From: Mangrovicoccus sp049603835
Lineage (GTDB): Bacteria > Pseudomonadota > Alphaproteobacteria > Rhodobacterales > Rhodobacteraceae
Assembly: GCA_049603835.1 (NCBI GenBank)
Contig: JBMYSZ010000003.1
Span: forward strand, 62,001 to 126,000
Length of the DNA stretch: 64,000 bases
Reading direction: 5' to 3'
Shown here: piece after piece, positions 17,442-28,131 of the stretch
How positions within the stretch are numbered: the stretch's first letter is position 1
Layout: each line of letters opens with the position of its first letter
Notes under the pieces: generated by a model
Database searches by the model: none
The model's input: the letters and a program-made list of their open reading frames with translations, nothing else
What the model was told of the DNA's origin: nothing
Translations under genes and position numbers: made by a program

Positions 17442-18049
17442 TTACAGTTTGACGCCCGAGAAGGACATAAAGCCCATAGCCATCAGACCCGCAGTGATGA
17501 AGGTGATGCCCAGGCCCTGAAGCCCATCCGGAATATCGGAATATTTCAGCTTTTCACGCACACCGGCCATGGCAGTAATCGCCAAGGCCCAGCCAAAGCC
17601 CGAGCTGATGCCATAGGTGGTTGCTTCGGCGAATGTATAGTCGCGCTCGACCATGAAGAGCGAGCCGCCCAGGATCGCACAGTTCACCGTGATCAGCGGC
17701 AAGAAGATCCCCAAAGCGTTGTAAAGCGGCGGGAAATATTTATCGAGCAGCATCTCAAGGATCTGCACCATCGCCGCGATCACCCCGATATAAGAGATTA
17801 GACCAAGGAAGGTCAGATCCACATCGGGAAAGCCAGCCCAAGCCAGCGCACCGGGTTTCAGCAAACCATTGAGCAGCAGGTTATTCACTGGAACAGTGAT
17901 CGCCTGCACCAAGGTCACCGAGATACCAAGGCCAATCGCAGTCGAAATCTTTTTCGACACAGCGATAAAGGTACACATGCCGAGAAAGAAGCTAAGCGCC
18001 AAATTCTCAACGAAAACCGCCTTAAAGGCGAGAGAGACGAGACCTTCCA

Positions 18050-18050
<1 letters not shown>
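17442..18050 (-). CDS. nqrE: Na+-translocating NADH:quinone reductase subunit E
   Basis: The 202-residue membrane protein has six hydrophobic helices. Conserved half-site cysteines are seen in GMCTFIAVS and VNCAILGGSLF; in NqrE and NqrD these hold an iron centre in the membrane between the subunits. It is homologous to RnfA, but the neighbours nqrA/B/C/F fix it as NqrE. The start overlaps the nqrD stop by one base. Confidence 0.96.
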
Positions 18051-18702
<652 letters not shown>

Positions 18703-18703
<1 letters not shown>

Positions 18704-19518
18704 TACACGTCTCCGTTCTTGATGCGTTCTAGGAAGGGCGCAAAGCCCTGTTCGCCCATCCAGAAACGGACGAGGTTATCAACACCGCGCGAGGTCAGGG
18801 TTGCCCCGGCCAGCGCATCGATATGGTGGTCTTGCATCGCGCCAGAAGCGACGCCTTTGGCCACGGTGATTTTCAACTCACCATCTTCGCCAAACAGCTC
18901 TTTTTCTTTCCACTGCGCTTTCCAACGCGGGTTATCCACTTCGGCGCCCAGGCCAGGTGTTTCCGCATGTTCATAGAATTGCAGCCCAAAGATCGTGTCT
19001 GCGTCTTCTTCGATAGCGATAAAGCCATAAAGCGTCGACCACAGCCCATAGCCCGAAATCGGCAAGATCACTTTGTCCAGATCGCCTGCATCGTCTTTCA
19101 GGATGTAAACCGTGTGATATTGCGCCTTACGGCCAAGCCCTGCCGGGTCGTCCTCAAGAGCGATAGACAGCTCGGGATCATCCTTTGCCGCGCGATCATC
19201 GAAGCTTACTGGATCCAATTTATCGGTGAATTCACCGCTGGCCAGCTCGACCACCATGGGCTCAAACGCTTGGGTAAAGACCTCGTTGATATCCATGCCT
19301 TCTTCATACAGCCCGGCAACTTCCAGGATGTTGCGGCGCTTATCGACCAGCTTATTGGCCTCTTGCACCGGACGCAGGGACACCGCAGCCACGGACACGA
19401 TCATCGAGCAGAACAGGCAAAGCCCCACCGCCACGATCAGCGTTTTCAGCGTGCTATCGGCGGGCATATCGCGCAGACGCGCGAAAAAGCCCTGATTTTC
19501 GTTTTGCTGCTCAGACAT
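18703..19518 (-). CDS. nqrC: Na+-translocating NADH:quinone reductase subunit C
   Basis: The 271-residue subunit has one N-terminal membrane helix (about 25-48) and a periplasmic FMN-binding domain. The covalent FMN site is the threonine in LAGATLTSRGVDN; the more usual flavinylation motif begins with Ser or Thr (SGAT), so the alanine at its first position is a minor variation. FMN is attached by ApbE, encoded divergently from nqrA. The start overlaps the nqrB end by 8 bp. Confidence 0.96.
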
Positions 19519-20716
19519 TGCGCTTGGCCCTCCGGGCGATATTGGCGCGGACGACGAAATAGTCGATCAGCGGCGCAAAGATGTTAGCGAAAAGGATCGC
19601 GAGCATCATGCCTTCGGGGAAGGCCGGGTTGATGACACGGATCATGACAACCATGACGCCGATCAAGGCGCCATAGATATAGCGGCCCATATTGGTGTGG
19701 CTGGCCGAAACCGGTTCCGTCACCATAAAGGCCAGGCCAAAGGCATAGCCGCCCAGAACCAAATGCCAGTACCAAGGCATAGCGAACATCGGGTTCGTGT
19801 CGCTGCCGATGATATTCAGCAGCAGCGAGAAGCCGATCATCCCGGCCAAACAGCCTGCCACCAAGCGCCAATTTGCGATCCGCACTGTGATTAGGAAGGC
19901 CAGGCCAATCAAAGCGGCGAGGGTCGAAGTTTCGCCCAAGCAGCCCTCAATCGTGCCGACAAATGCGCCCCACCAGGTAACGCCATGGCCCACAAGGGCT
20001 TGGTAGCCTTCAGAAGCCGAAACCGCCAGCGCGGTTGCGCCGGAATAGCCATCCACCGGCACCCAAACACTATCGCCCGACATCGACGCCGGATAAGCGA
20101 AGTAGAGGAAAGCACGGCCAACAAGCGCCGGGTTGAGGAAGTTTTTGCCTGTGCCGCCAAAGACTTCCTTACCGATGACAACGCCAAAGCTGATCCCCAA
20201 TGCCACCTGCCAAAGCGGCGTCGTGGCCGGCATGATCAGGGTATAAAGCATGGAGGTCACCAAGAAGCCTTCGTTCACTTCATGGCGGCGTACCGTGGCA
20301 AACAGCACTTCCCAAAAACCACCCGCAGCGAGGGTCACGATATAAATCGGTAGGAAATACAGCAGACCATGCAGGAAATTGGCCAAGGGATTGGCTGGGT
20401 TCAGCAGGCCAATCGAGGCCAGCAGATTAGCGCGCCAACCGGTGATGCCCTCATCGCCAAGCGCTGCAATCGCGCTATTGGCCTGCATCCCGGTATTCCA
20501 CAGGCCGATCAAAATGCAGGGGATCGTTGCGATGACCACATAGGTCATGATCCGCTTCATATCGATGAAGGCCCGCGCATGGGGCGCAGCTGTGGTCACA
20601 GTTTTCGGGGTGAAGAGGAAGCTCTCCACCATTTCATACATGGGGAAGTAACGTTCCCACTTGCCGCCCTTAGTAAAGTTCGGCTCGATCTTGTCGAAGA
20701 ATTGACGAGCGCCCAT
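19511..20716 (-). CDS. nqrB: Na+-translocating NADH:quinone reductase subunit B
   Basis: The 401-residue subunit has about ten membrane helices and the covalent FMN site in DGYSGATALAVS (SGAT motif). It also holds riboflavin and forms the main Na+ path. The N-terminal part RQFFDKIEPNFTKGGKWERYFPMYE is cytoplasmic, as in characterised NqrB. The gene begins 5 bp after nqrA. Confidence 0.97.
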   Translation of the reverse strand: MGARQFFDKIEPNFTKGGKWERYFPMYEMVESFLFTPKTVTTAAPHARAFIDMKRIMTYVVIATIPCILIGLWNTGMQANSAIAALGDEGITGWRANLLASIGLLNPANPLANFLHGLLYFLPIYIVTLAAGGFWEVLFATVRRHEVNEGFLVTSMLYTLIMPATTPLWQVALGISFGVVIGKEVFGGTGKNFLNPALVGRAFLYFAYPASMSGDSVWVPVDGYSGATALAVSASEGYQALVGHGVTWWGAFVGTIEGCLGETSTLAALIGLAFLITVRIANWRLVAGCLAGMIGFSLLLNIIGSDTNPMFAMPWYWHLVLGGYAFGLAFMVTEPVSASHTNMGRYIYGALIGVMVVMIRVINPAFPEGMMLAILFANIFAPLIDYFVVRANIARRAKRNV

Positions 20717-20721
20717 CCGGC

Positions 20722-22074
20722 TTAGCCCTCCTTCTCGATCTTCTGGAGGCTGTCGCGCAGAGCGAGGCCATATTCATATTTAGCCGGGCAGGCATAGGTG
20801 CATAGGGCGAGGTCTTCCTCATCCAGCTCTAGCGCGCCAAGCGATTGTGCGGTGTCGGTATCCATCACGAGCAGAGCCCGCAGAAGCTGGGTCGGCAGGT
20901 AATCCTGCGGCATCAGCGTCTCGAAAGTCCCAACCGGAACCATGGCGCGGCGGCCACCATTCATATTGGAGGTCATGTTGAAAAGTTTGCCCACGCCTTT
21001 GAAAGCAGAGGCCAAAACCGGCTGGGGCGCGAAACGCTCCGGCTGCGGTAGGATCCAGCCTAGGACCAGCTGTTCGTGATCTTCGGTGATCAAGGTGATC
21101 TGGCGGTGATAGCGGCCAAGATAGGCAAAGGCCCCATCCGCAGCGCGACCAGTCAGAACCGATCCGGAAATCGCCCGCAGCGGCGCATCGCCCGCAACTT
21201 CGCCCTCGATCAGGTCGAGAATGCTGGCACCTTGGATCGTGCGCAGCAGGCGCGGCTTCGCAGCGCGCGGCCCGGCGATCGAAATCACGCGGGACGGGTC
21301 AATATGGCCAGTCAGGAACAAGCGGCCAAAAGCGATCACATCCGCATAGCTCACGCTCCACACCACTTTAGAGGCGCTCGGCGGTTCGAGGAAATGCATA
21401 TGCGTGCCAGCCAAGCCAGCCGGATGCGGCCCCTCAAAGCTATGCACGTCAACGCCATCGATATCTGCGCCCGCCAGGCTATCGCCGACGCCTTGGCAGA
21501 GATAGGTTTTGCCTTCGCTCAGCTTGGCCACAGCGCGCAGACCTTCGGCGAACGCTTCGCGCGCTTCAGCGATGATCAGCGCCGGATCAGCGGCCAAAGG
21601 CTCCGTATCTAGCGCGGTCACATAGATCGCGGCCGGGCGCTCGGACCCGCCTGGGATTTTGGAATAGGGACGGGTGCGGAAAGCGGGCCACAAACCAGCG
21701 GCCAGCAATTTATCCGCCACAGCCGCGCTATCCAAAGCGGCAACCGATGCGGCGCCGAAATCGACACCCTCATCTTCGGCATTATCGATATCGATCACAA
21801 CGCTTTGCAACACGCGTCGTGCACCGCGATTAATCGCACGAACACGCCCCGTGACCGGGGCGGTAAAGACCACTTCCGGGAAATCTTTGTGACAGAAAAG
21901 CGGAGTACCGCGGGTGACCTGGTCGCCTTCGGCAACCTGCATCCGCGGTTTGAGGCCTTGGTAATCCGCACCGATCACTGCAACAGAGGTCGGGAGCGGC
22001 GCATCACTGATCGCTTGCTCCGGCACTCCCGCAATCGGTAGGTCCAGGCCTTTCTTAAGTGTATATGTCGGCAT
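20722..22074 (-). CDS. nqrA: Na+-translocating NADH:quinone reductase subunit A
   Basis: The 450-residue soluble subunit has the family N-terminus KKGLDLPIAGVPEQ and a barrel-sandwich region (EGDQVTRGTPLFCHKDFPEV). It sits on the cytoplasmic face and is implicated in quinone binding. GGAG lies 5 nt before the ATG. It is the first gene of a six-gene operon that couples NADH oxidation to Na+ export, a common feature in marine bacteria. Confidence 0.97.
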   Translation of the reverse strand: MPTYTLKKGLDLPIAGVPEQAISDAPLPTSVAVIGADYQGLKPRMQVAEGDQVTRGTPLFCHKDFPEVVFTAPVTGRVRAINRGARRVLQSVVIDIDNAEDEGVDFGAASVAALDSAAVADKLLAAGLWPAFRTRPYSKIPGGSERPAAIYVTALDTEPLAADPALIIAEAREAFAEGLRAVAKLSEGKTYLCQGVGDSLAGADIDGVDVHSFEGPHPAGLAGTHMHFLEPPSASKVVWSVSYADVIAFGRLFLTGHIDPSRVISIAGPRAAKPRLLRTIQGASILDLIEGEVAGDAPLRAISGSVLTGRAADGAFAYLGRYHRQITLITEDHEQLVLGWILPQPERFAPQPVLASAFKGVGKLFNMTSNMNGGRRAMVPVGTFETLMPQDYLPTQLLRALLVMDTDTAQSLGALELDEEDLALCTYACPAKYEYGLALRDSLQKIEKEG

Positions 22075-22339
22075 GGGTCTCCGGCGCGCCTATTTTCTAG
22101 CTGAGACTTATGTCTGGGTTTTCTTGGGTTGTCAGGGACAAGTGTTTAGGGAAAGGGCGCTTGGTCCAAAATGTGGCAGTTTGACTGCCATGCGCTTCGT
22201 TCCGTCGCACTCGGTGTACAATTGTATGGCAAGAACCCGATCACGCTCCATTCGTCAACAGCGCCCCTGCGTCCGGTTGACAGAAAACCGGCGGGGTGGG
22301 ACATGCGCCGCAAAAGCGGCACTCGAAAGGCGACCTCCC
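22075..22339. promoter_or_regulatory. Divergent control region between nqrA and apbE
   Basis: These 265 bp must hold promoters for both the nqr operon and apbE-nqrM. Visible symmetric elements are TGGCAGT-TTG-ACTGCCA at 22174-22190 and the palindrome TACAATTGTA at 22217-22226. I could not assign convincing -10/-35 boxes. A frame open through this region upstream of apbE lacks signal-peptide or domain features and was not used. Confidence 0.5.
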
Positions 22340-23350
22340 ATGCGCGCATTATTGCTTTCTTTGCTTGTGACCGGCATCAGCCTTTCCCCGGCCTTGGCAG
22401 AGCGGTTTATCCTCAGCGGTCAGACCATGGGGACGACCTTTAATGTCACTGTGGCGAACCCGCCCAAAGGCGTGACCGCCAAAACCGCTGAGGCCGCAAT
22501 AACCAGCGCATTAACGGTTGTTAACGCTAAAATGAACAATTGGGACCCAAATTCCGAAGTGTCCCAATTCAACGCGACCCACTCCACGGCGCCGGTTTCG
22601 ATCTCGGCCGAATTCGCCCAAGTCATGGCCGAAGCCGACCGTATCCACGACCTCACCAGCGGCGCATTTGATGTAACCTTAGCGCCGTTGATCGAGCTTT
22701 GGGGCTTTGGCGCGAAAGAGCCAGGCGAGCCGATTCCATCCCAAGCAGAAATCGACACCGCGCTGAGCCATATGGGCCAGTCCGAAAAAATTCGCTTGAC
22801 GGACACCTCGCTGCAAAAAACCGAGGCTGACGTATCTGTGCAACTGGCGGCGATCGCCAAAGGATATGGCGTCGATGCCATCGCAAATGCCCTGGCGGCG
22901 CTTGGATCAGAGAATCACCTGGTGGAAATTGGCGGCGATCTTTTCGCGGCGGGGCTGAATGATAAGGGCAAGCCCTGGGTCATTGGCGTCGAGCGCCCGG
23001 ATGCTTTGGGCGGGCTGCAAACCATTGTGCCGGTCAGCGGCTATGGCATGGCGACCTCGGGCGATTACCGTAATTACTTTGAGGAAGACGGGATCCGCTA
23101 TTCCCATATTATCGACCCAACCACGGGCCGCCCGGTGACCCATAAAACCGCCTCCGTCACGGTTTTGGCACCTTCAGCGATGAGCGCCGATGGGCTGGCC
23201 ACGGCATTGTTAGTTGTCGATGGCGATAAAGCGTTAGATATAGCCAGGGAAAACGACATCGCGGTACTACTGATCCAGCGCAAAGGCAGCGGCTTTGTCA
23301 CAGAGACGAGCCCGGCTTTTGACGCTTTAATTGCCGAGTTCAACAACTAA
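22340..23350 (+). CDS. apbE: FAD:protein FMN transferase
   Basis: The frame is open from 22073, but the ATG at 22340 begins a signal peptide (MRALLLSLLVTGISLSPALA, cleavage about residue 20) directly before the conserved start of the mature enzyme (SGQTMGTTFNV). The resulting 336 residues match ApbE length. Conserved parts include NAKMNNWDPNSEVSQFN, EIGGDLFAAG and YSHIIDPTTGRPV. It attaches FMN covalently to threonines of NqrB and NqrC in the periplasm, using FAD and Mg2+. It is divergent from nqrA and 15 bp upstream of nqrM. Confidence 0.95.
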   Translation: MRALLLSLLVTGISLSPALAERFILSGQTMGTTFNVTVANPPKGVTAKTAEAAITSALTVVNAKMNNWDPNSEVSQFNATHSTAPVSISAEFAQVMAEADRIHDLTSGAFDVTLAPLIELWGFGAKEPGEPIPSQAEIDTALSHMGQSEKIRLTDTSLQKTEADVSVQLAAIAKGYGVDAIANALAALGSENHLVEIGGDLFAAGLNDKGKPWVIGVERPDALGGLQTIVPVSGYGMATSGDYRNYFEEDGIRYSHIIDPTTGRPVTHKTASVTVLAPSAMSADGLATALLVVDGDKALDIARENDIAVLLIQRKGSGFVTETSPAFDALIAEFNN

Positions 23351-23365
23351 CCCAAGAGGCCCCCA

Positions 23366-23617
23366 ATGGCGACTTTTGCCCTAGCATTCGGTTTTCTGTT
23401 GCTCATCATGTTGGGCATGTCTTTGGGCGTTATTTTCGCGGGCAAAACGATCAAAGGCTCTTGTGGCGGCCTGAATGCCATTTCCGGCGCCGATAAATGC
23501 GTGGTCTGCAAAAAGGATGTGGATCCCAACAGCCCGCTGCGCGACAAGCTGCAATGCAAACGGGCTTTGGCTATGCGCGAACGTCTAGAAGCGGAAATCG
23601 CCGAAGAGCGCGGCTAA
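23366..23617 (+). CDS. nqrM: Na+-NQR maturation factor NqrM
   Basis: This 83-residue protein has one membrane helix (about 3-26) followed by a short domain with four cysteines (SCGG, KCVVCKK, LQCK). This is the NqrM (DUF539) pattern; NqrM is required to assemble the Nqr complex, probably by delivering iron to the NqrD/NqrE cysteines. It follows apbE closely, as in other nqr loci. The pair is on the strand opposite nqrABCDEF here rather than downstream of nqrF. Confidence 0.94.
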   Translation: MATFALAFGFLLLIMLGMSLGVIFAGKTIKGSCGGLNAISGADKCVVCKKDVDPNSPLRDKLQCKRALAMRERLEAEIAEERG

Positions 23618-23642
23618 GCCGGAGCCTTCCCTAGGAGCCGCG

Positions 23643-24482
23643 ATGCGCCTGCCTTTCCTTTCCGCTCGGCCACCACGCGTAACCCGATATCAGATTGCCT
23701 CGCCTCGATGGACTGCGCCGCCTTTGACCCTGGCCTTGCTGTCAGATCTGCATATCAATCAGCCCTGGACCTCGCTTAGCTATCTCGACCGGATCGTCGA
23801 TCAGACAAACCAGCTGGGGGCGGATGCCATTTTGCTGTTGGGCGATTATGTGATGGATCGCAATATGCGCAAGCTTGGCGCTCATTGCCCCGACTGGTCC
23901 CAGATCATCCGCCGCTTGACCCAGTTAGAGGCGCCGCTGGGGGTGCATGGTATTCTGGGTAATCACGATTGGAAACCCTTCCCGCCCCCAAGCGATGGCA
24001 GCCCCAGGCGCAATCTGATCGCCGAGGCCTTTGCCGAACAGGGCCTGGCTTTGCTGCAAAACCAATCGCAGCGCCTGGATCACGGGCCGGACGGGATCTG
24101 GCTGGTCGGACTTGATAGCCAGCGGTCCCATAAGATCAAAAAGCCCCGGCTGCGGATGGTCTCCCTTGCGGATGCTGAGGCCGCTTATGCGGATCTGCCC
24201 CAAGATTCGCTGTCGATTCTCTTGGCCCATGAGCCGGATTATTTCGCCCTTGGCGACCGCCGCCCCGTGGTTCAATTAAGCGGCCACACCCATGGCGGGC
24301 AGTTTCGGCTGTTTGGCCGCACCCCCAAAGTGCCCTCGATTTACGGCGACAGATATAATGGCGGTCATATAGTAGAACATGGCCGGGATTTGGTCGTGTC
24401 CTGCGGCATCGGGTACTCGGGCTTGCCCTTGCGTATAGGCGTTCCAGCGGAGATCGTGCTTCTCACAATCATATGCGCATAA
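23643..24482 (+). CDS. Metallophosphoesterase (YkuE-like)
   Basis: The 279-residue protein has the calcineurin-like dinuclear metal motifs in order: LLSDLHIN, LLGDYVMD, GNHDW and LSGHTHGGQ. It resembles membrane-associated metallophosphoesterases such as YkuE, although no clear membrane anchor is visible. Substrate is unknown. A TAGGAG site precedes the ATG, 25 bp after nqrM, so cotranscription with apbE-nqrM is possible. Confidence 0.85.
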   Translation: MRLPFLSARPPRVTRYQIASPRWTAPPLTLALLSDLHINQPWTSLSYLDRIVDQTNQLGADAILLLGDYVMDRNMRKLGAHCPDWSQIIRRLTQLEAPLGVHGILGNHDWKPFPPPSDGSPRRNLIAEAFAEQGLALLQNQSQRLDHGPDGIWLVGLDSQRSHKIKKPRLRMVSLADAEAAYADLPQDSLSILLAHEPDYFALGDRRPVVQLSGHTHGGQFRLFGRTPKVPSIYGDRYNGGHIVEHGRDLVVSCGIGYSGLPLRIGVPAEIVLLTIICA

Positions 24483-24512
24483 CATTGTGCAACCCGGAGG
24501 AGAGGACACCCA

Positions 24513-25694
24513 ATGAACGACATCGTTATTCTCGATGGCGCCCGGACCGCTATCGGCACTTTCGGCGGCAGCCTAGTCGGCACTGAAGCAATCGAACTTG
24601 GCGCAATTGCCTGCAAAGCCGCGCTGGAGCGCTCGGGCGTTGACGGCGCTCAGATCGGCCATGTGGCCATGGGCCATGTGATCAATACCGGCCCGCGCGA
24701 CATGTATCTGTCCCGCGCCGCGTCGATCGAAGCCGGTGTGCCGCAAGAAGCCCCGGCGATGAATGTGAACCGCCTATGTGGCTCTGGCATGCAAGCGACC
24801 ATTTCCGTGATCCAAAACCTGATGCTGGGCGATGCGGAATTCGGTCTGGCAGGCGGCGCTGAAAGCATGAGCCGCTCGCCTTATGCCATGCAAAGCGCCC
24901 GCTGGGGTCAAAAGATGGGCGATACCCAAGCGGTGGATATGATGGTTGGCGCGCTGACTTGCCCCTTCGGCACCGGTCATATGGGTGTAACCGCTGAGAA
25001 TGTGGCAGCGGAAAACCAGATCACCCGCGACGACCAAGACGCTTTCGCAGTCGAAAGCCAAAATCGCGCGGCACGGGCCATTGAAGAGGGGCGCTTTGCC
25101 TCGCAGATCGTGCCGGTTCCGGTGAAGAAAAAGCGCGAGATGATCGATTTCGCCGTGGATGAACATCCCAAAGCCACCACAATGGAAACCCTGGCGAAGC
25201 TGAAAACCGTGTTCCGTAAAGACGGCACTGTGACGGCTGGGAATGCCTCGGGCCTCAATGACGGCGCCGCCGCTCTGGTTCTGGCCACCGCAGATGCGGC
25301 TGAGCGCGCGGGTCTGAAAGCCAAAGCGCGGATTTTGGGCTATGCCCATGCGGGTGTTCGCCCAGAAGTCATGGGCATTGGTCCTGTGCCCGCGGTGCAA
25401 AAGCTGCTGGAAAAGCTAAAGATGACCGCCGCTGATTTCGATGTCATCGAATCGAACGAGGCCTTTGCCGCACAGGCGCTTGCCGTGGGGCGCAGCCTGG
25501 GCCTTGACCCAGAAAAGGTGAACCCGAATGGCGGCGCGATTGCCTTGGGTCACCCGATTGGCGCAACCGGCGCGATCATCTTGATCAAGGCGCTTTATGA
25601 ACTAGAGCGGATCGGCGGCAAACGTGCTCTGGCGACCATGTGCATCGGCGGCGGTCAAGGCATTGCTTTGGCCTTTGAACGTCTCGACGGTTAA
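24513..25694 (+). CDS. Acetyl-CoA acetyltransferase (thiolase)
   Basis: The 393-residue enzyme has the full thiolase triad: Cys89 in NRLCGSGMQ, His347 in LGHPIGATG and Cys377 in CIGGGQG. It condenses two acyl-CoA molecules, or cleaves 3-ketoacyl-CoA. It is most like biosynthetic thiolases used for PHB or acetoacetyl-CoA, and BktB-type substrate breadth is possible. No phaB/phaC lies nearby. A strong GGAGGAGAGGA ribosome site precedes the ATG, 30 bp after the phosphoesterase. Confidence 0.93.
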   Translation: MNDIVILDGARTAIGTFGGSLVGTEAIELGAIACKAALERSGVDGAQIGHVAMGHVINTGPRDMYLSRAASIEAGVPQEAPAMNVNRLCGSGMQATISVIQNLMLGDAEFGLAGGAESMSRSPYAMQSARWGQKMGDTQAVDMMVGALTCPFGTGHMGVTAENVAAENQITRDDQDAFAVESQNRAARAIEEGRFASQIVPVPVKKKREMIDFAVDEHPKATTMETLAKLKTVFRKDGTVTAGNASGLNDGAAALVLATADAAERAGLKAKARILGYAHAGVRPEVMGIGPVPAVQKLLEKLKMTAADFDVIESNEAFAAQALAVGRSLGLDPEKVNPNGGAIALGHPIGATGAIILIKALYELERIGGKRALATMCIGGGQGIALAFERLDG

Positions 25695-25763
25695 TTGTTC
25701 CACAGGCAGTTTCCCTAGGATCAAGATAAACTGAAACTGCTTTAGGATAAAATTGCCGCTAGG

Positions 25764-25793
25764 TCCTGGCGGATCTTTGCTGATCTGCCAGGA
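25764..25793 (+). terminator. Hairpin after the thiolase gene
   Basis: TCCTGGCGGATC pairs with GATCTGCCAGGA (one G-T pair) around a 6-nt loop, 70 bp past the stop, followed by GTTTAAAC. Stem strength and position suggest a terminator, but the T run is short. Confidence 0.5.
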
Positions 25794-25853
25794 GTTTAAA
25801 CAGCCTATTCACCATCCCTTGCCTATGGTTGCTTAAACCAAAATGGACTTGGA

Positions 25854-28100
25854 ATGGCGAAAGAACCGACGCAATCGCTTGAAGACCTGCTCTCGCAAGA
25901 GCGCCGCCGCCGCTTGGCGGCCGAACGGCTATTGGAACAAAAGCAAGCGGAACTCTTTAAAGCGAACAAAAAGCTTGGCGAACATGCGCTGAAACTCAGT
26001 GACGAAATCACTGTGACCAAGCAGCAGGTGAAAACCGTCCGCTCCGAAGCAGAGCAGCTGAAGGGCCAAAATGAACAGATTCGCGCAAATTTAGAAAAAT
26101 CCAACAAACAGGCGGTGATTGCAGAGCGGCGGCTTTGGGATGCGCTGGAAACGATCCAAGACGGGTTTTCGGTGTTTAATCGTCGCGACAAGCTGGTGAT
26201 CGCCAATCGATCTTACCTGAAAATGTTTGACGGGCTGGATGGAATTCGGCCTGGCATCACCTATTCCGAGCTTTTGCTGCTGATTTTGGACGAGGGGATG
26301 GTCGATATCGGCAAAACGGGTCCTGCCGAATGGCTGGATATGATGATGACCCGCTGGCATAGCGACCCGATTGAACCTTTGGTGCTGAAACTCTGGAACG
26401 AATCCTATGTGAAGCTGATCGATCGCCGGGGCCAAGATGGGGATGTGGTCAGCCTGGTGCTCGATATCACGGAAACCATCCGCTATGAGCGCGAGCTTGA
26501 AGATGCCCGCCAGCGCGCCGAATCCGCCAATCGGGCAAAATCCGCCTTTCTCGCGAATATGAGCCATGAAATCCGCACCCCGATGAATGGGGTTGTGGGC
26601 ATGGCGGAACTGATCTGCGACACGGATCTAGACGAAGATCAGCGGCTTTATGCGGAAACGATCAAAAGCTCGGGCGAGGCACTTTTGGTCATCATTAATG
26701 ATGTGCTCGATTACTCGAAAATCGAGGCTGAGAAACTGACCCTGCATCCAGAAGCCTTTGATCTAGAACGTGCAATCCACGAAGTGCTGGTTCTGTTGCA
26801 GCCTTCGGCCACGGATAAAGGCATCGATCTGCTGGTTGATTTTGACATGTTCCTCCCCACCCGCTTTGTGGCGGATCCGGGCCGGATACGGCAAATTCTG
26901 ACCAATCTGATCGGCAATGCGGTGAAATTCACTAGCAAGGGCCATGTTTTGGTGCGTGTCACGGGCTATGAGGACGACGCAACGCCCGGCGCGCATCGCC
27001 TGAGCATCACGGTCGAGGATACAGGAATTGGCATCGCCGAAGATAAGGCAGACCTGATTTTTGGCGAATTCAATCAGGTCGAAGACGAACGCAACCGCAA
27101 ATTCGAAGGCACCGGGCTGGGGCTGGCCATCACCAAACAGCTGGTGGAATTGATGGGCGGCGAAATTTGGGTCGATAGTATTCTTGGCGAAGGGTCGTGT
27201 TTTGGCTTCCAGCTCTGCATTTCGGCGGATGAAAGCGGTGGGCAGCTTAATACCAAAGTCCCCGAAACGCTGAATTCCGCGTTGGTGGTGGATGATTTGC
27301 CGATCAACCGGATGATTTTGGAAAAGCAGCTATCGACTTTGGGGCTGCGGGTGACAACTCATCGCTCTGGACCCGCTGCTTTGGCCGATGATCCGTCGCG
27401 GTTTGACCTGATCATCACCGATCACGAAATGCCTGAAATGAGCGGCATGGAATTTGCCCGCACCTTGCGCGACCGCAATATCTGCGCCCCGATTATGATG
27501 CTGACCTCTAACCCGGCCCATGTGACCCGCGAGGATAGCGAAGGCATCCTTAATGCAGTGTTGCAAAAGCCGATGCTGCGGCGAGAACTGTATAATCGTC
27601 TGCGGGATCTCGGCAATGTGGTGCCGCTGACCCATCAAGCCCCCAGCGCAGAGCCGGCGATTGACGACGGCCCACGCAAAATGCGGCTATTAGCGGCCGA
27701 GGATAACCTGACCAACCAGCTGGTTTTTTCCAAAATGGTGAAACATCTGAACCTGACGCTGGAATTCGCCAATAATGGCATCGAAGCTGTTGAAAAGATG
27801 AAGACCTTTGAGCCGGATTTAATTTTCATGGATATCTCCATGCCGGAAATGGATGGCAAAGAGGCCACGCGCAATATTCGCGCCTATGAGGCGGAAACCG
27901 GTGCCTCGCGCACGCCGATATGCGCTCTTACCGCCCATGCCATGGATGGCGATTCCCATGGGATCCTTGAGGCCGGGCTAGATTTTTATCTGACCAAGCC
28001 GCTGCGCAAAGGCGCGATTTGCGAAATGATTTTGAACCACGCGCCAGAGGATGCGGCGCAGGTGGATCCGCGCGCCTCCCCCGCTGCGAAAGCGGGCTGA
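25854..28100 (+). CDS. Hybrid sensor histidine kinase with two receiver domains
   Basis: The 748-residue protein has an N-terminal coiled coil (about 10-90), a PAS-type sensor (about 92-208), a dimerisation/phosphoacceptor domain with His238 in ANMSHEIRTPMNG, an ATPase domain (NLIGNAVKF at 351, DTGIGI, GTGLGLAI), then two receivers. Phosphoacceptors are Asp523 in IITDHEMPEM and Asp660 in IFMDISMPEM. No membrane segment is visible, so the signal is sensed in the cytoplasm. There is no DNA-binding output, so phosphate is probably relayed to an Hpt protein or diffusible regulator. It converges on the CofD-like gene of the next cluster; no direct link is shown. Confidence 0.93.
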   Translation: MAKEPTQSLEDLLSQERRRRLAAERLLEQKQAELFKANKKLGEHALKLSDEITVTKQQVKTVRSEAEQLKGQNEQIRANLEKSNKQAVIAERRLWDALETIQDGFSVFNRRDKLVIANRSYLKMFDGLDGIRPGITYSELLLLILDEGMVDIGKTGPAEWLDMMMTRWHSDPIEPLVLKLWNESYVKLIDRRGQDGDVVSLVLDITETIRYERELEDARQRAESANRAKSAFLANMSHEIRTPMNGVVGMAELICDTDLDEDQRLYAETIKSSGEALLVIINDVLDYSKIEAEKLTLHPEAFDLERAIHEVLVLLQPSATDKGIDLLVDFDMFLPTRFVADPGRIRQILTNLIGNAVKFTSKGHVLVRVTGYEDDATPGAHRLSITVEDTGIGIAEDKADLIFGEFNQVEDERNRKFEGTGLGLAITKQLVELMGGEIWVDSILGEGSCFGFQLCISADESGGQLNTKVPETLNSALVVDDLPINRMILEKQLSTLGLRVTTHRSGPAALADDPSRFDLIITDHEMPEMSGMEFARTLRDRNICAPIMMLTSNPAHVTREDSEGILNAVLQKPMLRRELYNRLRDLGNVVPLTHQAPSAEPAIDDGPRKMRLLAAEDNLTNQLVFSKMVKHLNLTLEFANNGIEAVEKMKTFEPDLIFMDISMPEMDGKEATRNIRAYEAETGASRTPICALTAHAMDGDSHGILEAGLDFYLTKPLRKGAICEMILNHAPEDAAQVDPRASPAAKAG

Positions 28101-28131
28101 ATTTTGCGCATTCAGTCTGCTAAAGGTCGGA

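Noticed and set aside
22073..22339. N-terminal extension of ApbE from 22073
   Set aside because: It lacks a signal peptide and overlaps the nqrA start region; the ATG at 22340 gives signal peptide and normal length.
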